From: Clostridia bacterium
Lineage (GTDB): Bacteria; Bacillota; Clostridia; Oscillospirales; CAG-272
Length of the DNA: 64,000 nt
Direction: 5' to 3'
Assembly (NCBI GenBank): GCA_017503105.1
Contig: JAFVTS010000004.1
Coordinates: 1 to 64,000 of the forward strand
In this document: one piece after another, positions 45,945 through 55,306 of the stretch
Layout: every line of letters begins with the position of its first letter
Position numbering within the stretch: position 1 is the stretch's first letter
Program-made: the position numbers and the translations under genes
The notes under the pieces: generated by a model
The model's input: the letters and a program-made list of their open reading frames with translations, nothing else
Databases searched by the model: none
What the model was told of the DNA's origin: nothing

Positions 45945-48900
45945 TTATTCCTCGTCCTTATCGAACTCGCCGTCATCCTCAAACGAATACTCACCGTCAC
46001 CATCTTCAAAGAAAGAATCGGTGTCATCGTCAAGAGCGCTTTCGTCATCGGCAAGCTCGCCGTCATACTCATCGTCCTCATCGGAGGAAGCCTCCGCGTC
46101 AACCGCGTGCTCGACCTCGTCAAGGTTGTTGAAGGTAGGAGCATCCGTGTCGTAAAGACCCGAAATATCTACCACCTCGCCCGCCTCGTCAAGAACTCTG
46201 ACGTCAAGGCAAAGAGCCTGAAGCTCTTTTACGAGCACCTTGAAGGATTCGGGAATGCCGGGTGTGGGAATATTCTGACCCTTAACGATTGCCTCGTAGG
46301 TCTTCTGACGTCCCGTAATATCGTCGGATTTAACAGTAAGGATCTCTTGGAGAGTATATGCCGCGCCGTAAGCCTCGAGCGCCCATACCTCCATCTCTCC
46401 GAATCTCTGACCGCCGAACTGAGCCTTACCGCCGAGGGGCTGCTGCGTTACGAGCGAGTAGGTACCTATCGAGCGGGCGTGGATCTTATCGTCAACGAGA
46501 TGATGGAGCTTAAGATAATACATTATACCTACGGTTACGGGGTTATCGAAGGGCTCACCCGTACGTCCGTCATAAAGCGTTACCTTACCGTCTATTACCT
46601 TAAGAGTATTCGTCTTCATAAGAGCGCGGAGCTTCTCGTCGTCATCGACGATCTCCTGATCTATTCTCTGAAGATCGGGCTTTCCGTCCTCACGAACGAC
46701 CTCCATAAAGACAGCCTTACCGCGCACGCTCTCGTCGGGGCGAATGTCACGCGTGTAATTTGCCTGACGGAGAAGCTCGAGAATATCGGTCTCCTTCGCA
46801 CCGTCGAAGACGGGTGTAACTATCTTTATTCCGAGGCGGCGGCAAGCGATGCCGAGGTGCACCTCAAGGACCTGACCGATGTTCATACGTGAAGGAACGC
46901 CGAGGGGGTTAAGAACTATGTCAAGAGGAGTTCCGTCAGCAAGGAAGGGCATATCCTCGGGAGGAAGGATGCGTGAAACGACACCCTTGTTTCCGTGACG
47001 GCCCGCCATTTTATCTCCGACGGAGATCTTTCTCTTCTGTGCTACGTATACGTGAACGACCTTGTTTACACCGGGAGCGAGCTCATCGGAGTTGGAGCGG
47101 TCGTATATCTTGACGTCAACGACGACGCCGTATTCACCGTGGCGCATACGGAGAGAGGAGTCCTTTACCTCACGCGCCTTCTCACCGAATATCGCGCGAA
47201 GAAGTCTTTCCTCGGGGGTAAGCTCGGTCTCGCCCTTGGGCGTTACCATACCTACGAGGATATCGTTGGGACGAACCTCGGTACCGATTCTGATGATACC
47301 GTCGTTGTCGAGATTTTTAAGAGCATCGTCGGAAACGTTGGGGACCTCTCTCGTGATCTCCTGTGCACCGAGCTTGGTGTCACGCGCTTCCTTCGTGAAC
47401 TTTTCAATGTGGATAGAGGTATACATATCCTCTCTTACGAGCTTTTCGTTAAGAAGTACGGCGTCCTCGTAGTTATAACCCTCCCAGGTCATAAATCCGA
47501 TAAGCGCGTTCTTACCGAGCGAGATCTCACCGCCCTGAGTTGCGGGACCGTCGGCAATTACCTGCCCCTTCTCCACTCTGTCACCCTCGGAAACGATGGG
47601 TCTTTGGTTAACGCAGGTGGATTGGTTGGAGCGCTTGAATTTAATAAGAGGATAATACTCGCGCTTGCCCGAATCGGAGAGAATGATTATCTCTTCGCCG
47701 CACGCACGCTCAACGACACCTGCTTCGCGCGCAAGAACGACCGCGCCCGAATCGACTGCCGCCTTGTATTCCATACCCGTTGCGACTATGGGAGAATCGG
47801 TCACCATAAGCGGCACTGCCTGCTTCTGCATGTTCGAACCCATAAGAGCACGGGTGTTGTCATCGTTTTCAAGGAAGGGGATACAGCCCGCAGCAACGGA
47901 AACCGCCATCTGGGGGCACGCGTCCATAAGGTCAACGTCCGTGGGCTCGACCTCAATGAACTCGGTATTGTATCTTGCGATAACCTTTTTATTGATGAAG
48001 TAACCGTCTTCGTCTATTCTCTCGTTTGCCTGAGCTACAACGTTGTTGTCCTCTTCGTCCGCGGTAAGGTAAACTACCTCTTCGGTCACGCGGCCGGTCT
48101 TCTTGTCTACCTTTCTGTAAGGCGCTTTAAGGAAGCCGTAGTCGCTGATCTTAGCATAGGATGCGAGATACGAGATAAGACCGATGTTCGGTCCTTCGGG
48201 AGTCTCGACGGGACAAATTCTTCCGTAATGCGTATAGTGAACGTCACGGACCTCAAAGGACGCTCTGTCCCTTGAAAGACCTCCGGGACCGAGTGCCGAA
48301 AGACGGCGCTTGTGAGTAAGCTCGGCAAGAGGGTTGTTCTGGTCCATAAACTGCGAGAGAGGCGAGGAGCCGAAGAACTCACGGATAGCGGTCGCTACGG
48401 GGCGCGTGTTGATGAGCGCCTCGGGGCGAAGATCCTCGGAATCGTGCACCGACATTCTCTCTTTTATATTCTTGTCCATTCTGGACATACCGATTCTGAG
48501 CTGGTTTTGAAGAAGCTCGCCTACGCAGCGAAGACGTCTGTTTCCGAGATGGTCGATATCGTCGGTGAAGCCAACGCCGTGGATAAGGTTCAGAAGGTAG
48601 TTAACGGATGCGAAGATATCATCCTTGGTTATATGCTTGGGAGAGAGCTCGGGCATTCTGCGCTTTGCCTCTTCCTTGATGAAGTGGACTCTGGCGTCGC
48701 CCTGATGACCCCCCTCGTCTGCTGCCGCGATGATCTCGCGAAGAACGGAGTATCTCACCTTTTCGCCAAGCTTAACGCCCGCGTCGACAAGGTCAAATCC
48801 GAGCACGAGCTCAGGACGGACGGTGCCGTTAGAGAATACTCGTACCTCTCTGTCGCTTTCGGTCTTGATGATAACCTCGTTTACAAGGCTGTCGTCAATA

Positions 48901-49886
48901 GCAAGCGCGAGCTCCTTGGTTATCTTCTCGCCTGCCTCCGCAACGATCTCGCCCGTAAGAGCGTTAACGACCGTCTCGGCAAGGGTAAAGCCCTCAATTC
49001 TTCCGGCGAGAGAAAGCTTCTTATTATATTTATATCTTCCAACGGGGGCAAGGTCGTATCTCTTCGGGTCGAAGAAGAGCTTATTTACAAGATCCTCGGC
49101 TGTCTCGACGAGCGGAGGCTCACCGGGACGAAGCTTCTTGTATATCTCCTTAAGTGCCTCGTCACGAAGGCAAGTTCCGTTCTCTTCAGCCAAAACGGCG
49201 CACTCATCCTTTGCCATAGTTTTGATAAGCATCTCTTCCTCACCGAACATTGCGGTGATGTGCTTATCCGTGTCCTCGCCCGCGGGCATAAGTGCTCTTA
49301 CGAGAACGGTGATCGGAATTTTTCTGTTCTTATCTATCTTTACGTAGCAAACGCCCGCAAGATCGGTTTCATACTCAAGCCACGCTCCTCTGTAAGGTAT
49401 AACGGTGGCTGCAAAATTGTGCTTGCCCTGCTTGTCGATAGTGTCGCCGTAATACATACCGGGAGAACGAACGAGCTGGGAAACGATAACTCTCTCCGCG
49501 CCGTTGATAACGAACGTGCCGTTTTCGGTCATAAGAGGGAAATCTCCGAGGAAGACCTGAGCGGTCTTGAGCTCGCCCGTTGCCTTGTTAACGAGGCGTA
49601 CGCCAACCTTCATATGCGCGTCGTAAGTAACCGAGCGGTCCTTGCACTCCTCAATGGGGTATCTGGGGGTAGGATCAAGAGTATAATCGGTAAACTCGAT
49701 CGACAGATTGCCCGTGTGGTCCACGATGGGAGAAACGTCACGAAGCACCTCCGAAAGTCCCTCGCGAAGGAACCACTCGTAAGAATCCTTCTGCACCTCG
49801 ATAAGATTGGGCATTTCGACCACTGCCTGAATCTTCTCAAAGCTCTGTCTGACGTTAGTGCCAAGCTTCTTTGGTTTTAACATCAT
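45945..49886 (-). CDS. rpoB: DNA-directed RNA polymerase beta subunit with acidic C-terminal tail
   Basis: Full-length 1313-residue beta subunit. The ATG at 49886 is chosen because GGAGTGA lies just upstream; the further ATG at 49907 has no such site. The rifampicin region reads [17 protein letters not shown] then [13 protein letters not shown], with Gln513, Asp516, His526 and Ser531 (E. coli numbers) unchanged and Pro at 510. The ETPEGPN motif and the GKNALIGF element are normal. The last 70 residues are very rich in Asp and Glu, beyond the usual family end. Promoter at 50097-50124, with a leader of about 205 nt. Confidence 0.98.
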   Translation of the reverse strand: MMLKPKKLGTNVRQSFEKIQAVVEMPNLIEVQKDSYEWFLREGLSEVLRDVSPIVDHTGNLSIEFTDYTLDPTPRYPIEECKDRSVTYDAHMKVGVRLVNKATGELKTAQVFLGDFPLMTENGTFVINGAERVIVSQLVRSPGMYYGDTIDKQGKHNFAATVIPYRGAWLEYETDLAGVCYVKIDKNRKIPITVLVRALMPAGEDTDKHITAMFGEEEMLIKTMAKDECAVLAEENGTCLRDEALKEIYKKLRPGEPPLVETAEDLVNKLFFDPKRYDLAPVGRYKYNKKLSLAGRIEGFTLAETVVNALTGEIVAEAGEKITKELALAIDDSLVNEVIIKTESDREVRVFSNGTVRPELVLGFDLVDAGVKLGEKVRYSVLREIIAAADEGGHQGDARVHFIKEEAKRRMPELSPKHITKDDIFASVNYLLNLIHGVGFTDDIDHLGNRRLRCVGELLQNQLRIGMSRMDKNIKERMSVHDSEDLRPEALINTRPVATAIREFFGSSPLSQFMDQNNPLAELTHKRRLSALGPGGLSRDRASFEVRDVHYTHYGRICPVETPEGPNIGLISYLASYAKISDYGFLKAPYRKVDKKTGRVTEEVVYLTADEEDNNVVAQANERIDEDGYFINKKVIARYNTEFIEVEPTDVDLMDACPQMAVSVAAGCIPFLENDDNTRALMGSNMQKQAVPLMVTDSPIVATGMEYKAAVDSGAVVLAREAGVVERACGEEIIILSDSGKREYYPLIKFKRSNQSTCVNQRPIVSEGDRVEKGQVIADGPATQGGEISLGKNALIGFMTWEGYNYEDAVLLNEKLVREDMYTSIHIEKFTKEARDTKLGAQEITREVPNVSDDALKNLDNDGIIRIGTEVRPNDILVGMVTPKGETELTPEERLLRAIFGEKAREVKDSSLRMRHGEYGVVVDVKIYDRSNSDELAPGVNKVVHVYVAQKRKISVGDKMAGRHGNKGVVSRILPPEDMPFLADGTPLDIVLNPLGVPSRMNIGQVLEVHLGIACRRLGIKIVTPVFDGAKETDILELLRQANYTRDIRPDESVRGKAVFMEVVREDGKPDLQRIDQEIVDDDEKLRALMKTNTLKVIDGKVTLYDGRTGEPFDNPVTVGIMYYLKLHHLVDDKIHARSIGTYSLVTQQPLGGKAQFGGQRFGEMEVWALEAYGAAYTLQEILTVKSDDITGRQKTYEAIVKGQNIPTPGIPESFKVLVKELQALCLDVRVLDEAGEVVDISGLYDTDAPTFNNLDEVEHAVDAEASSDEDDEYDGELADDESALDDDTDSFFEDGDGEYSFEDDGEFDKDEE

Positions 49887-50096
49887 AAATAGAATCACTC
49901 CATTCATTGAAATTTCACAGTTTTCACACGCGGGCGGGGCGGCGTTTTTTCTCTACACTAACCGATTTTTTTCATTGTGGATAATGCACAGAAAACGCGT
50001 CGCATTTGCTCGGTCTTTTGTCAGCTTTTTACATATCGTCCTGAAAAAAGCGCAAAAAACCCCCAAACCCAAAATGCTACATCAATGCAGTATAAT

Positions 50097-50124
50097 ATTA
50101 TACCATAAAACGGGCGTTTGTCAA
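50097..50124 (-). promoter_or_regulatory. Promoter of the rpoBC operon
   Basis: On the minus strand: -35 TTGACA (50119-50124), 16-base spacer, -10 TATAAT (50097-50102). The start is about 50090, leaving a leader of about 205 nt before rpoB. rplJ and rplL are not upstream. The remaining 49908-50436 interval holds this leader and the divergent promoter at 50302-50330; no gene is seen in it. Confidence 0.85.
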
Positions 50125-50301
50125 GAGGTTTTTTGAAAAAAATTCAATTTTTTCATTTTTTTCTCGCTCAAACGTAAAAAAACGGGCAAAAGATAATCCG
50201 AGGCAGAAAAGCAACGCGCAAAAGGCAAAATGCAATTAAAAAATGAAGAAAAACGCGCGATGGAAGCGTAAGAATTTCCGCGTTATATTTTACGTTTGCT
50301 A

Positions 50302-50330
50302 TTGACAAACGGACTTTAGTGATGTATAAT
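50302..50330 (+). promoter_or_regulatory. Consensus promoter of the FAD oxidoreductase gene
   Basis: -35 TTGACA (50302-50307), 17-base spacer, -10 TATAAT (50325-50330), a perfect consensus, giving a leader of about 100 nt. Confidence 0.88.
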
Positions 50331-50436
50331 AGGCTTGATATTGCTCGTTTTTCTATATTTTATCGAGGTTATACCCGTAAAAACTTGAATTTTGTGCAAT
50401 ATCTTGCTTAAAAACAAGATTTTGGAGGAATTTTCT

Positions 50437-52128
50437 ATGCGAACTTTACGTTACAGCGTTGATTTTTGCGTCGTCGGCGGAGGAATGGCAGGCGTTTCTG
50501 CGGCGATAGCGGCGGCAAGACACGGTGCCACGGTCGTGCTGATCCAGGACAGACCCGTCCTTGGCGGAAACGCGTCGAGCGAGGTCAGAATGATGATAGC
50601 GGGCGCACACGGCAAAGACAACCGCGAGGCGGGTATACTTGAGGAGATCGAGTGCGAGAATTATTACATCAACACGGGGCTCAAATACAGCGTTTGGGAC
50701 TCCGTTATTTACGGCAAGGTTATGGCGGAGAAAAACATTACCCTGCTCCTGAATACCTCCTGCCTTGATGCGGAAATGGACGGAAAGCGCATAAAAAGCG
50801 TAAAAGCGTGGCAGTCGAACGCGGAGACCTTCCACATCGTCGAAGCCAAATATTTTGCCGACTGCTCGGGCGACTCCATCTTAGCTCCGCTGACGGGCGC
50901 CGCGTACAGATACGGCAGAGAGGCGCGTGACGAGTTCGGCGAGTCCATAGCACCCGAAAAAGAGGATAAGTACACGATGGGAATGAGCTGCATCCTTCAG
51001 GCAAGAGAGACGGACAGCAAGAAGATCTTCATCAAGCCCGAGTGGGCATATACCTACGAAACGGATACTGACTTCCCGTACCGTGAGCACGACGAGCTTC
51101 CCAAAAACAACTATTGGTGGATAGAGCTCGGCGGCACAGGCGACTGCCTTCACGGTGTCAACGATTATCAGGAAGAGCTTGTAAAAATAGCGTACGGCGT
51201 TTGGGATCACATAAAAAATCAGCAGGATCACGGAGCTGATAATTGGGAGCTTGAATGGATAGGGCTTCTGCCCGGCAAGCGCGAGTCGAGAAGATACGTC
51301 GGTAGATACATAATAAACGAAAACGACGTAAGAGCCGAGGGCAAGTTCCCCGACGTCGTGGCTTACGGCGGTTGGACTATGGACGACCACTTCCCCGAGG
51401 GCTTCTATTACGGCAAGGGAACGTCCACGATATGGCACCCCGCTCCCTCCCCCTGGGGTATTCCCTTCCGCGCGCTTTACGCAAGAGATATAGAAAACCT
51501 GCTCTTTGCGGGCAGAAACGTCAGCGTTACTCACGTTGCTCTCTCTTCTATAAGAGTTATGGCGACCTGCGCCCTTATGGGTCAGGCAATAGGCACGGCT
51601 GCGGCACAGATGACGAAGGACGGCACCACCCCCGACACCGTAGATATAAAGGCGCTTCAACAGACGCTTATGGACGACGACTGCTACCTTCCAGGCTTCA
51701 AGCGTGAGCAGAAAGCCCCCACCCGTGTTGCAAAATTGAGCCACGAGGTGCTCCGAGACGGTATAGACAGAGGAGATGAGCATGGTGTCGTCTTGGAGCT
51801 CGGCGAGTCTGTGGAATACACGTTTGACGAGCCTATGAGAGTCGACGGCGCGCGCTTCATCTTCGACTCGGATCTCAACCGCGAGGGCTGGCATATGCCG
51901 AAGAACTTCCTTCTTAACGAAACAAAATACAAGCCCTCTAAAACGATGACGCGCGATTTCGAGCTTCGTCTTACCCTTGATGACGGAAGCGAAGAAGTGA
52001 TAGAAATAAAGAACAATCGCACGCGTCTTTGCCGCGTTCCGATAGGAAAAGCCGTGACCCGTGTTAAATTTACGCCGAAAAAGAGCTTTGGCGAGCGAGT
52101 CAGAGTCTTTTCCTTTGAACTTTATTGA
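50437..52128 (+). CDS. FAD-dependent oxidoreductase (FAD_oxidored family)
   Basis: A 563-residue flavoprotein when started at the ATG at 50437, which has GGAGGAA upstream; the longer frame from 50392 is rejected. The N-terminus DFCVVGGGMAGVSAAIAAARHG is a GxGxxG FAD/Rossmann motif, followed by DRPVLGGNASSEVRM. The RDIENLLFAGRNVSVTHVA and GQAIGTAAAQM segments close the FAD domain. Residues about 440-563 form a beta-rich C-terminal domain. Family members occur in sugar-acid or amine catabolism loci; the substrate is not known. It has its own consensus promoter and a strong terminator. Confidence 0.86.
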   Translation: MRTLRYSVDFCVVGGGMAGVSAAIAAARHGATVVLIQDRPVLGGNASSEVRMMIAGAHGKDNREAGILEEIECENYYINTGLKYSVWDSVIYGKVMAEKNITLLLNTSCLDAEMDGKRIKSVKAWQSNAETFHIVEAKYFADCSGDSILAPLTGAAYRYGREARDEFGESIAPEKEDKYTMGMSCILQARETDSKKIFIKPEWAYTYETDTDFPYREHDELPKNNYWWIELGGTGDCLHGVNDYQEELVKIAYGVWDHIKNQQDHGADNWELEWIGLLPGKRESRRYVGRYIINENDVRAEGKFPDVVAYGGWTMDDHFPEGFYYGKGTSTIWHPAPSPWGIPFRALYARDIENLLFAGRNVSVTHVALSSIRVMATCALMGQAIGTAAAQMTKDGTTPDTVDIKALQQTLMDDDCYLPGFKREQKAPTRVAKLSHEVLRDGIDRGDEHGVVLELGESVEYTFDEPMRVDGARFIFDSDLNREGWHMPKNFLLNETKYKPSKTMTRDFELRLTLDDGSEEVIEIKNNRTRLCRVPIGKAVTRVKFTPKKSFGERVRVFSFELY

Positions 52129-52138
52129 GCATACAAAA

Positions 52139-52170
52139 AGCACCTCGGATGAGATCTCATCCGAGGTGCT
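52139..52170. terminator. Bidirectional terminator, 32-bp perfect palindrome
   Basis: AGCACCTCGGATGAGA and its exact reverse complement follow each other without a spacer. It lies between convergent genes (FAD oxidoreductase and rubrerythrin). The plus strand is followed by CCGTCTTTTATTT and the minus strand by TTTTTGTATGC. Confidence 0.85.
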
Positions 52171-52192
52171 CCGTCTTTTATTTAAAAGTAAA

Positions 52193-52726
52193 TCAATAGT
52201 TTTCTTTTCTTACTTCGAAGAAGCTCTGAGCGTGAGCGCAAACGGGGCACGCGCCGGGCGCCTTCTTGCCCATTACGAGGTGACCGCAGTTACGGCACTC
52301 CCACATAGTTTCCTCAGACTTCTCAAAGACCTTCTGCATCTCTACGTTATTAAGAAGAGCTCTGTATCTCTCCTCGTGAGACTTCTCGATAGCTGCAACG
52401 GCTCTGAACTGGAACGCAAGAGCCTTGAAGCCCTCTTCCTCTGCTTCCTTTGCGAAGGTGTCGTACATATCGGTCCACTCGTAGTTCTCGCCCTCTGCTG
52501 CTGCAAGAAGGTTTGCTGCGGTGTCACCGAGTCCGCCAAGAGCCTTGAACCAAAGCTTTGCGTGCTCCTTTTCGTTGTTTGCGGTCTGCTCGAAGATAGC
52601 AGCGATCTGCTCGTAGCCTTCCTTCCTTGCTACGGATGCAAAGTAGGTGTACTTGTTTCTTGCCTGCGACTCACCTGCGAAGGCGGTCATAAGATTTTGT
52701 TCGGTTTTCGTTCCCTTGAGTTCCAT
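52193..52726 (-). CDS. rbr: Rubrerythrin
   Basis: A 177-residue non-haem di-iron peroxidase that reduces hydrogen peroxide in anaerobes. The ferritin-like part has paired E-x2-H ligands, seen in [29 protein letters not shown] and IEKSHEERY. The C-terminal rubredoxin domain has [10 protein letters not shown] and CPVCAHAQ (two CxxC knuckles). It is adjacent to and downstream of the PerR-type gene on the same strand, the usual pairing for peroxide control. A 56-bp gap separates the two genes. Confidence 0.96.
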   Translation of the reverse strand: MELKGTKTEQNLMTAFAGESQARNKYTYFASVARKEGYEQIAAIFEQTANNEKEHAKLWFKALGGLGDTAANLLAAAEGENYEWTDMYDTFAKEAEEEGFKALAFQFRAVAAIEKSHEERYRALLNNVEMQKVFEKSEETMWECRNCGHLVMGKKAPGACPVCAHAQSFFEVRKENY

Positions 52727-52782
52727 TTGTGTGTCTCCTTTTATAAAAAATATTTTTTAAATTATTTACTTTTTCAAAACTT

Positions 52783-53172
52783 TTATTCACCCGCCGCTGC
52801 TTTTTTGCACCTTGGGCAAACGTATCTTACCTTGAGCTCGTAGGAATCTATCGCGTCGCCCGCGATCCCCTCAAGCTTCTCTTTAAAGTTCGGTATCTGA
52901 AAGTCCGTGACCTCGGAGCACATCGTGCAAAACAGATGCCCGTGCGGTACGAAAGCATTGTCGTATCTGTCCTTCGTTCCCTCTGCGGTGATGCGCCGGA
53001 TGAGCCGCTCGCTCTCAAGAGCCTTCAAATTGTTATACACGGTCGCGCGAGATATGGTCGGGAGCTTCGCCTTCGCAAGCTCGAAGATCTCCTCTGCCGT
53101 GTGATGGCACATATCCGAGCGCAGGACCTCAAGTATTACTGCTCGCTGTCTTGTCATTTGTCCTCCTTTCAC
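52783..53172 (-). CDS. perR: PerR/Fur-family peroxide-responsive repressor
   Basis: A 129-residue Fur-superfamily repressor. The N-terminal winged helix contains MCHHTAEEIFELAKAKLP and ISRATVYNNLKALES. The metal-binding part has a FVPHGHLFCTMCSEVTDF segment (first CxxC) and a second CxxC, YVCPRCKK, for the structural zinc. It precedes rubrerythrin in one unit. Two TTAGA-N5-TCTAA dyads flank its own promoter, which suggests autoregulation. Distinguishing PerR from Fur rests on the rubrerythrin neighbour rather than on a single residue. Confidence 0.85.
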   Translation of the reverse strand: MKGGQMTRQRAVILEVLRSDMCHHTAEEIFELAKAKLPTISRATVYNNLKALESERLIRRITAEGTKDRYDNAFVPHGHLFCTMCSEVTDFQIPNFKEKLEGIAGDAIDSYELKVRYVCPRCKKAAAGE

Positions 53173-53185
53173 ACGCCGAACGGTT

Positions 53186-53200
53186 TTAGACTCGTTCTAA
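53186..53200. promoter_or_regulatory. Candidate PerR box, downstream of the perR promoter
   Basis: The 15-bp dyad TTAGACTCGTTCTAA has 7-1-7 architecture as in PerR/Fur operators. It starts a few bases after the predicted transcription start of the promoter at 53205-53233, so binding would block elongation or initiation. Confidence 0.6.
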
Positions 53201-53204
53201 GAAT

Positions 53205-53233
53205 ATTATACACATTCTAAATTCGTTTGTCAA
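53205..53233 (-). promoter_or_regulatory. Promoter of perR-rubrerythrin
   Basis: On the minus strand: -35 TTGACA (53228-53233), 17-base spacer, -10 TATAAT (53205-53210), perfect consensus. The inverted repeat AGAAT-N9-ATTCT spans the -10 element and is another possible operator part. Confidence 0.88.
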
Positions 53234-53241
53234 GAGGTTTT

Positions 53242-53256
53242 TTAGAAAAAGTCTAA
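53242..53256. promoter_or_regulatory. Candidate PerR box, upstream of the perR promoter
   Basis: TTAGAAAAAGTCTAA repeats the dyad pattern of 53186-53200 (TTAGA-N5-TCTAA) just upstream of the -35 element. Confidence 0.6.
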
Positions 53257-53339
53257 AAAAATTTTGGAAAGCGAGTCTGCTGCGGACTCTGAGGGCTTCG
53301 TTTGTACCTACAAATTATTTTAAGATTTACCTTTCTTAG

Positions 53340-53368
53340 ATTATACACTATTTTTCACGATCGGTCAA
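53340..53368 (-). promoter_or_regulatory. Second minus-strand promoter upstream of perR
   Basis: On the minus strand: -35 TTGACC (53363-53368), 17-base spacer, -10 TATAAT (53340-53345). It would read through about 160 bp without a gene toward perR. A small stem (GAGTC and GACTC, 53273-53289) followed by a T run at about 53256-53262 lies in the transcribed part, so a short RNA or a tandem perR promoter are both possible. Confidence 0.6.
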
Positions 53369-53427
53369 TAGTTTTAGAAAAATTCGACCTCGGCGTGCAA
53401 TATTTGCGCTTATATTATTTAAAATGA

Positions 53428-53456
53428 TTGACTTTTTTTAAAATATGTGGTAAAAT
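53428..53456 (+). promoter_or_regulatory. Promoter of the LRR lipoprotein gene
   Basis: -35 TTGACT (53428-53433), 17-base spacer, -10 TAAAAT (53451-53456). The start is about 53463, 27 bases before the ATG, with AAAGGA between. Confidence 0.8.
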
Positions 53457-53489
53457 TTTTATGTTATTTTAATAAAGAAAGGAAAATTT

Positions 53490-54593
53490 ATGAAAAACTT
53501 TAAAAAATTTTTAATTCTCCTGCTTGCGCTTAGCGCGCTTGCATTTGCGCTCGCATCTTGCGGTGAAGAAGAATACGTGCCCGAGGGCGACGGTTTCTTC
53601 CCACCCGAAGAAGAAGAGGAAGATGAGGTAAAGGACCACGTTTGTATTGCCAACGGAAACGTGTTTGAGAACGTCGTGGAATCCACCTGCACCGCCACGG
53701 GCTCTTACGATGACGTTTATTACTGCGTCATCTGTAACGGTGAGATCGTGAGAACTACGAGAGTCTCCGAGCTTAAGCCCCACGACTACGTAGACGGCTT
53801 CTGCTCCGTTTGCGGAGTGGAAAAGTACAGCGAGGGCTTAGAGATCGCTACTTATATGTCTAACACGAAATACGCGATAGTCGGCCTCGGCACCTGCACC
53901 GATGAAAACATCGTCATTCCCTCCACTTACGAGGGCAAGCCTATTTCATACATCAATGACGGTGTTTTTGAGAATTGCGATTTTATAAAGAGCGTAAAAA
54001 TTCCCGAGGGCGTTACCGCCATCTTTGAAGGAACGTTCAGAAATTGCTATAATCTTGAGAGCGTAAGCCTCCCGAGCACTTTGAATTCGATCTATACCGA
54101 GGCGTTTATGGGTTGCACATCGCTTAAGAGCATCGTTTTACCCGCGAAAGTCAGCACGGTCGGCGAGGGAGCATTCAGTGGATGCACCGCGCTTGAAAGC
54201 GTGACTCACAACGGAGAGGGCGAGATAGGGATCTACGCTTTTAAGAACTGTACATCTCTTTCCAACATTACCTTTACAGGCTATTTAAGCTCAATTGGCG
54301 TTTATGCCTTTGAAAACTGTGTATCTCTTGAACACATCGCTCTGCCCGACGGTCTTAAGTACATTCAAGGCGACCTTTTTGCAGGTTGCTCTAATCTTAA
54401 ATCCGTGACCATTCCCGAAAGTATGTACCAAATCGACTCCACTGCATTTGCAACTTGCGAAAAAATGGAAGTTTTCTACTACAAGGGCACCGATTGGGAC
54501 AGCGTTTGGAAAACCAACGTTAAAGCACTTGAACATATAAGAGTTGAATATATAGATCCCGGTGCAATTGAGCTTACCACGATTCCCGCATAA
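53490..54593 (+). CDS. Leucine-rich-repeat (BspA/LRR_5 type) surface lipoprotein
   Basis: A 367-residue exported lipoprotein. The signal sequence runs from KNFKKFLILLLAL to the lipobox LASC (cysteine about residue 27), followed by an acidic linker with PPEEEEEDE. A region with CxxC pairs (YYCVICNG, CSVCGV) lies at about 75-110. Residues about 135-345 are tandem LRR_5 repeats with motifs such as AFMGCTSLKSIVLP and AFKNCTSLSNITF. These proteins are surface adhesins or matrix-binding proteins in gut and oral anaerobes; the ligand is unknown. Confidence 0.9.
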   Translation: MKNFKKFLILLLALSALAFALASCGEEEYVPEGDGFFPPEEEEEDEVKDHVCIANGNVFENVVESTCTATGSYDDVYYCVICNGEIVRTTRVSELKPHDYVDGFCSVCGVEKYSEGLEIATYMSNTKYAIVGLGTCTDENIVIPSTYEGKPISYINDGVFENCDFIKSVKIPEGVTAIFEGTFRNCYNLESVSLPSTLNSIYTEAFMGCTSLKSIVLPAKVSTVGEGAFSGCTALESVTHNGEGEIGIYAFKNCTSLSNITFTGYLSSIGVYAFENCVSLEHIALPDGLKYIQGDLFAGCSNLKSVTIPESMYQIDSTAFATCEKMEVFYYKGTDWDSVWKTNVKALEHIRVEYIDPGAIELTTIPA

Positions 54594-54643
54594 TCCCCTG
54601 ACACAAAAAAACGCACGGTAAACTGTATTTCAGGAGAAGAAAT

Positions 54644-55162
54644 ATGAAAGACGTACTTATCGTCGTAGATATGCAGAACGACTTTATCGACGGTGCTCTC
54701 GGCACGAAGGAAGCCGAAGCGATAGTCGCCCCCCTCGCGGAGCGTATCGCCCGTCACACGGGAGATATATATTTCACCCGCGACACGCACGGCGAGGATT
54801 ACCTCTTGACAAACGAGGGTAAGCACCTCCCCGTCCCGCACTGCGTAAAGGGCACGCACGGCTGGCAGATATGTGACGCGCTTTTGCCTTTCGCCAAAGA
54901 CGAAGCCGTGATAGACAAGCCGAGCTTCGGCTCACCCGAGCTTGCAAGCCTTATCAAAAATACATACGAAAAAGAGGACGTTACCGTCACGCTCGTCGGT
55001 CTTTGCACGGACATCTGCGTTATCTCGAACGCGATGCTCTTAAAGGCGGCTCTTCCCGAGGCGGAGATAAGAGTCGAGAGCGCGCTTTGCGCGGGGGTAA
55101 GCCCCGAGAGCCACGAAAGAGCTCTTCTCTCAATGAAAACGTGTCAAATAACGGTAATTTAA
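54644..55162 (+). CDS. Cysteine hydrolase, nicotinamidase/isochorismatase family
   Basis: A 172-residue cytoplasmic enzyme. The catalytic Asp is in IVVDMQNDF (residues about 6-14), the Lys in VIDKPSFGS and the nucleophilic Cys in GLCTDICVISNA. Metal-binding residues of nicotinamidases appear as RDTHGEDYL. Closest to small nicotinamidase-type hydrolases converting nicotinamide to nicotinate, but the substrate could differ. AGGAGAAG stands before the ATG. No strong promoter was seen in the 50-bp gap, so read-through from the LRR gene is possible. Confidence 0.88.
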   Translation: MKDVLIVVDMQNDFIDGALGTKEAEAIVAPLAERIARHTGDIYFTRDTHGEDYLLTNEGKHLPVPHCVKGTHGWQICDALLPFAKDEAVIDKPSFGSPELASLIKNTYEKEDVTVTLVGLCTDICVISNAMLLKAALPEAEIRVESALCAGVSPESHERALLSMKTCQITVI

Positions 55163-55221
55163 CAAAAAATCAGACATTTTTCCCTAAAAATAAAAATATT
55201 TGAAATATTTTTAAAAATTTA

Positions 55222-55250
55222 TTGACAATTACTAAATATTATGCTACAAT
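55222..55250 (+). promoter_or_regulatory. Promoter of the YdbC-like gene
   Basis: -35 TTGACA (55222-55227), 17-base spacer, -10 TACAAT (55245-55250). The leader is about 50 nt and ends with AAGGAG before the ATG. Confidence 0.85.
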
Positions 55251-55306
55251 GAAATAAATTTAAAATATTTTTATTTATACATTATTATTTAATAAGGAGA
55301 AAAACA

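Noticed and set aside
45945-49886. Rifampicin resistance from the rpoB sequence
   Set aside because: Key positions 513, 516, 526 and 531 are wild type; Pro at 510 and Ala at 522 are not established resistance changes.
52139-52170. 32-bp perfect palindrome as a recombination or dif-like site
   Set aside because: It sits exactly between convergent genes and is followed by T-rich sequence on both strands, which fits a bidirectional terminator.
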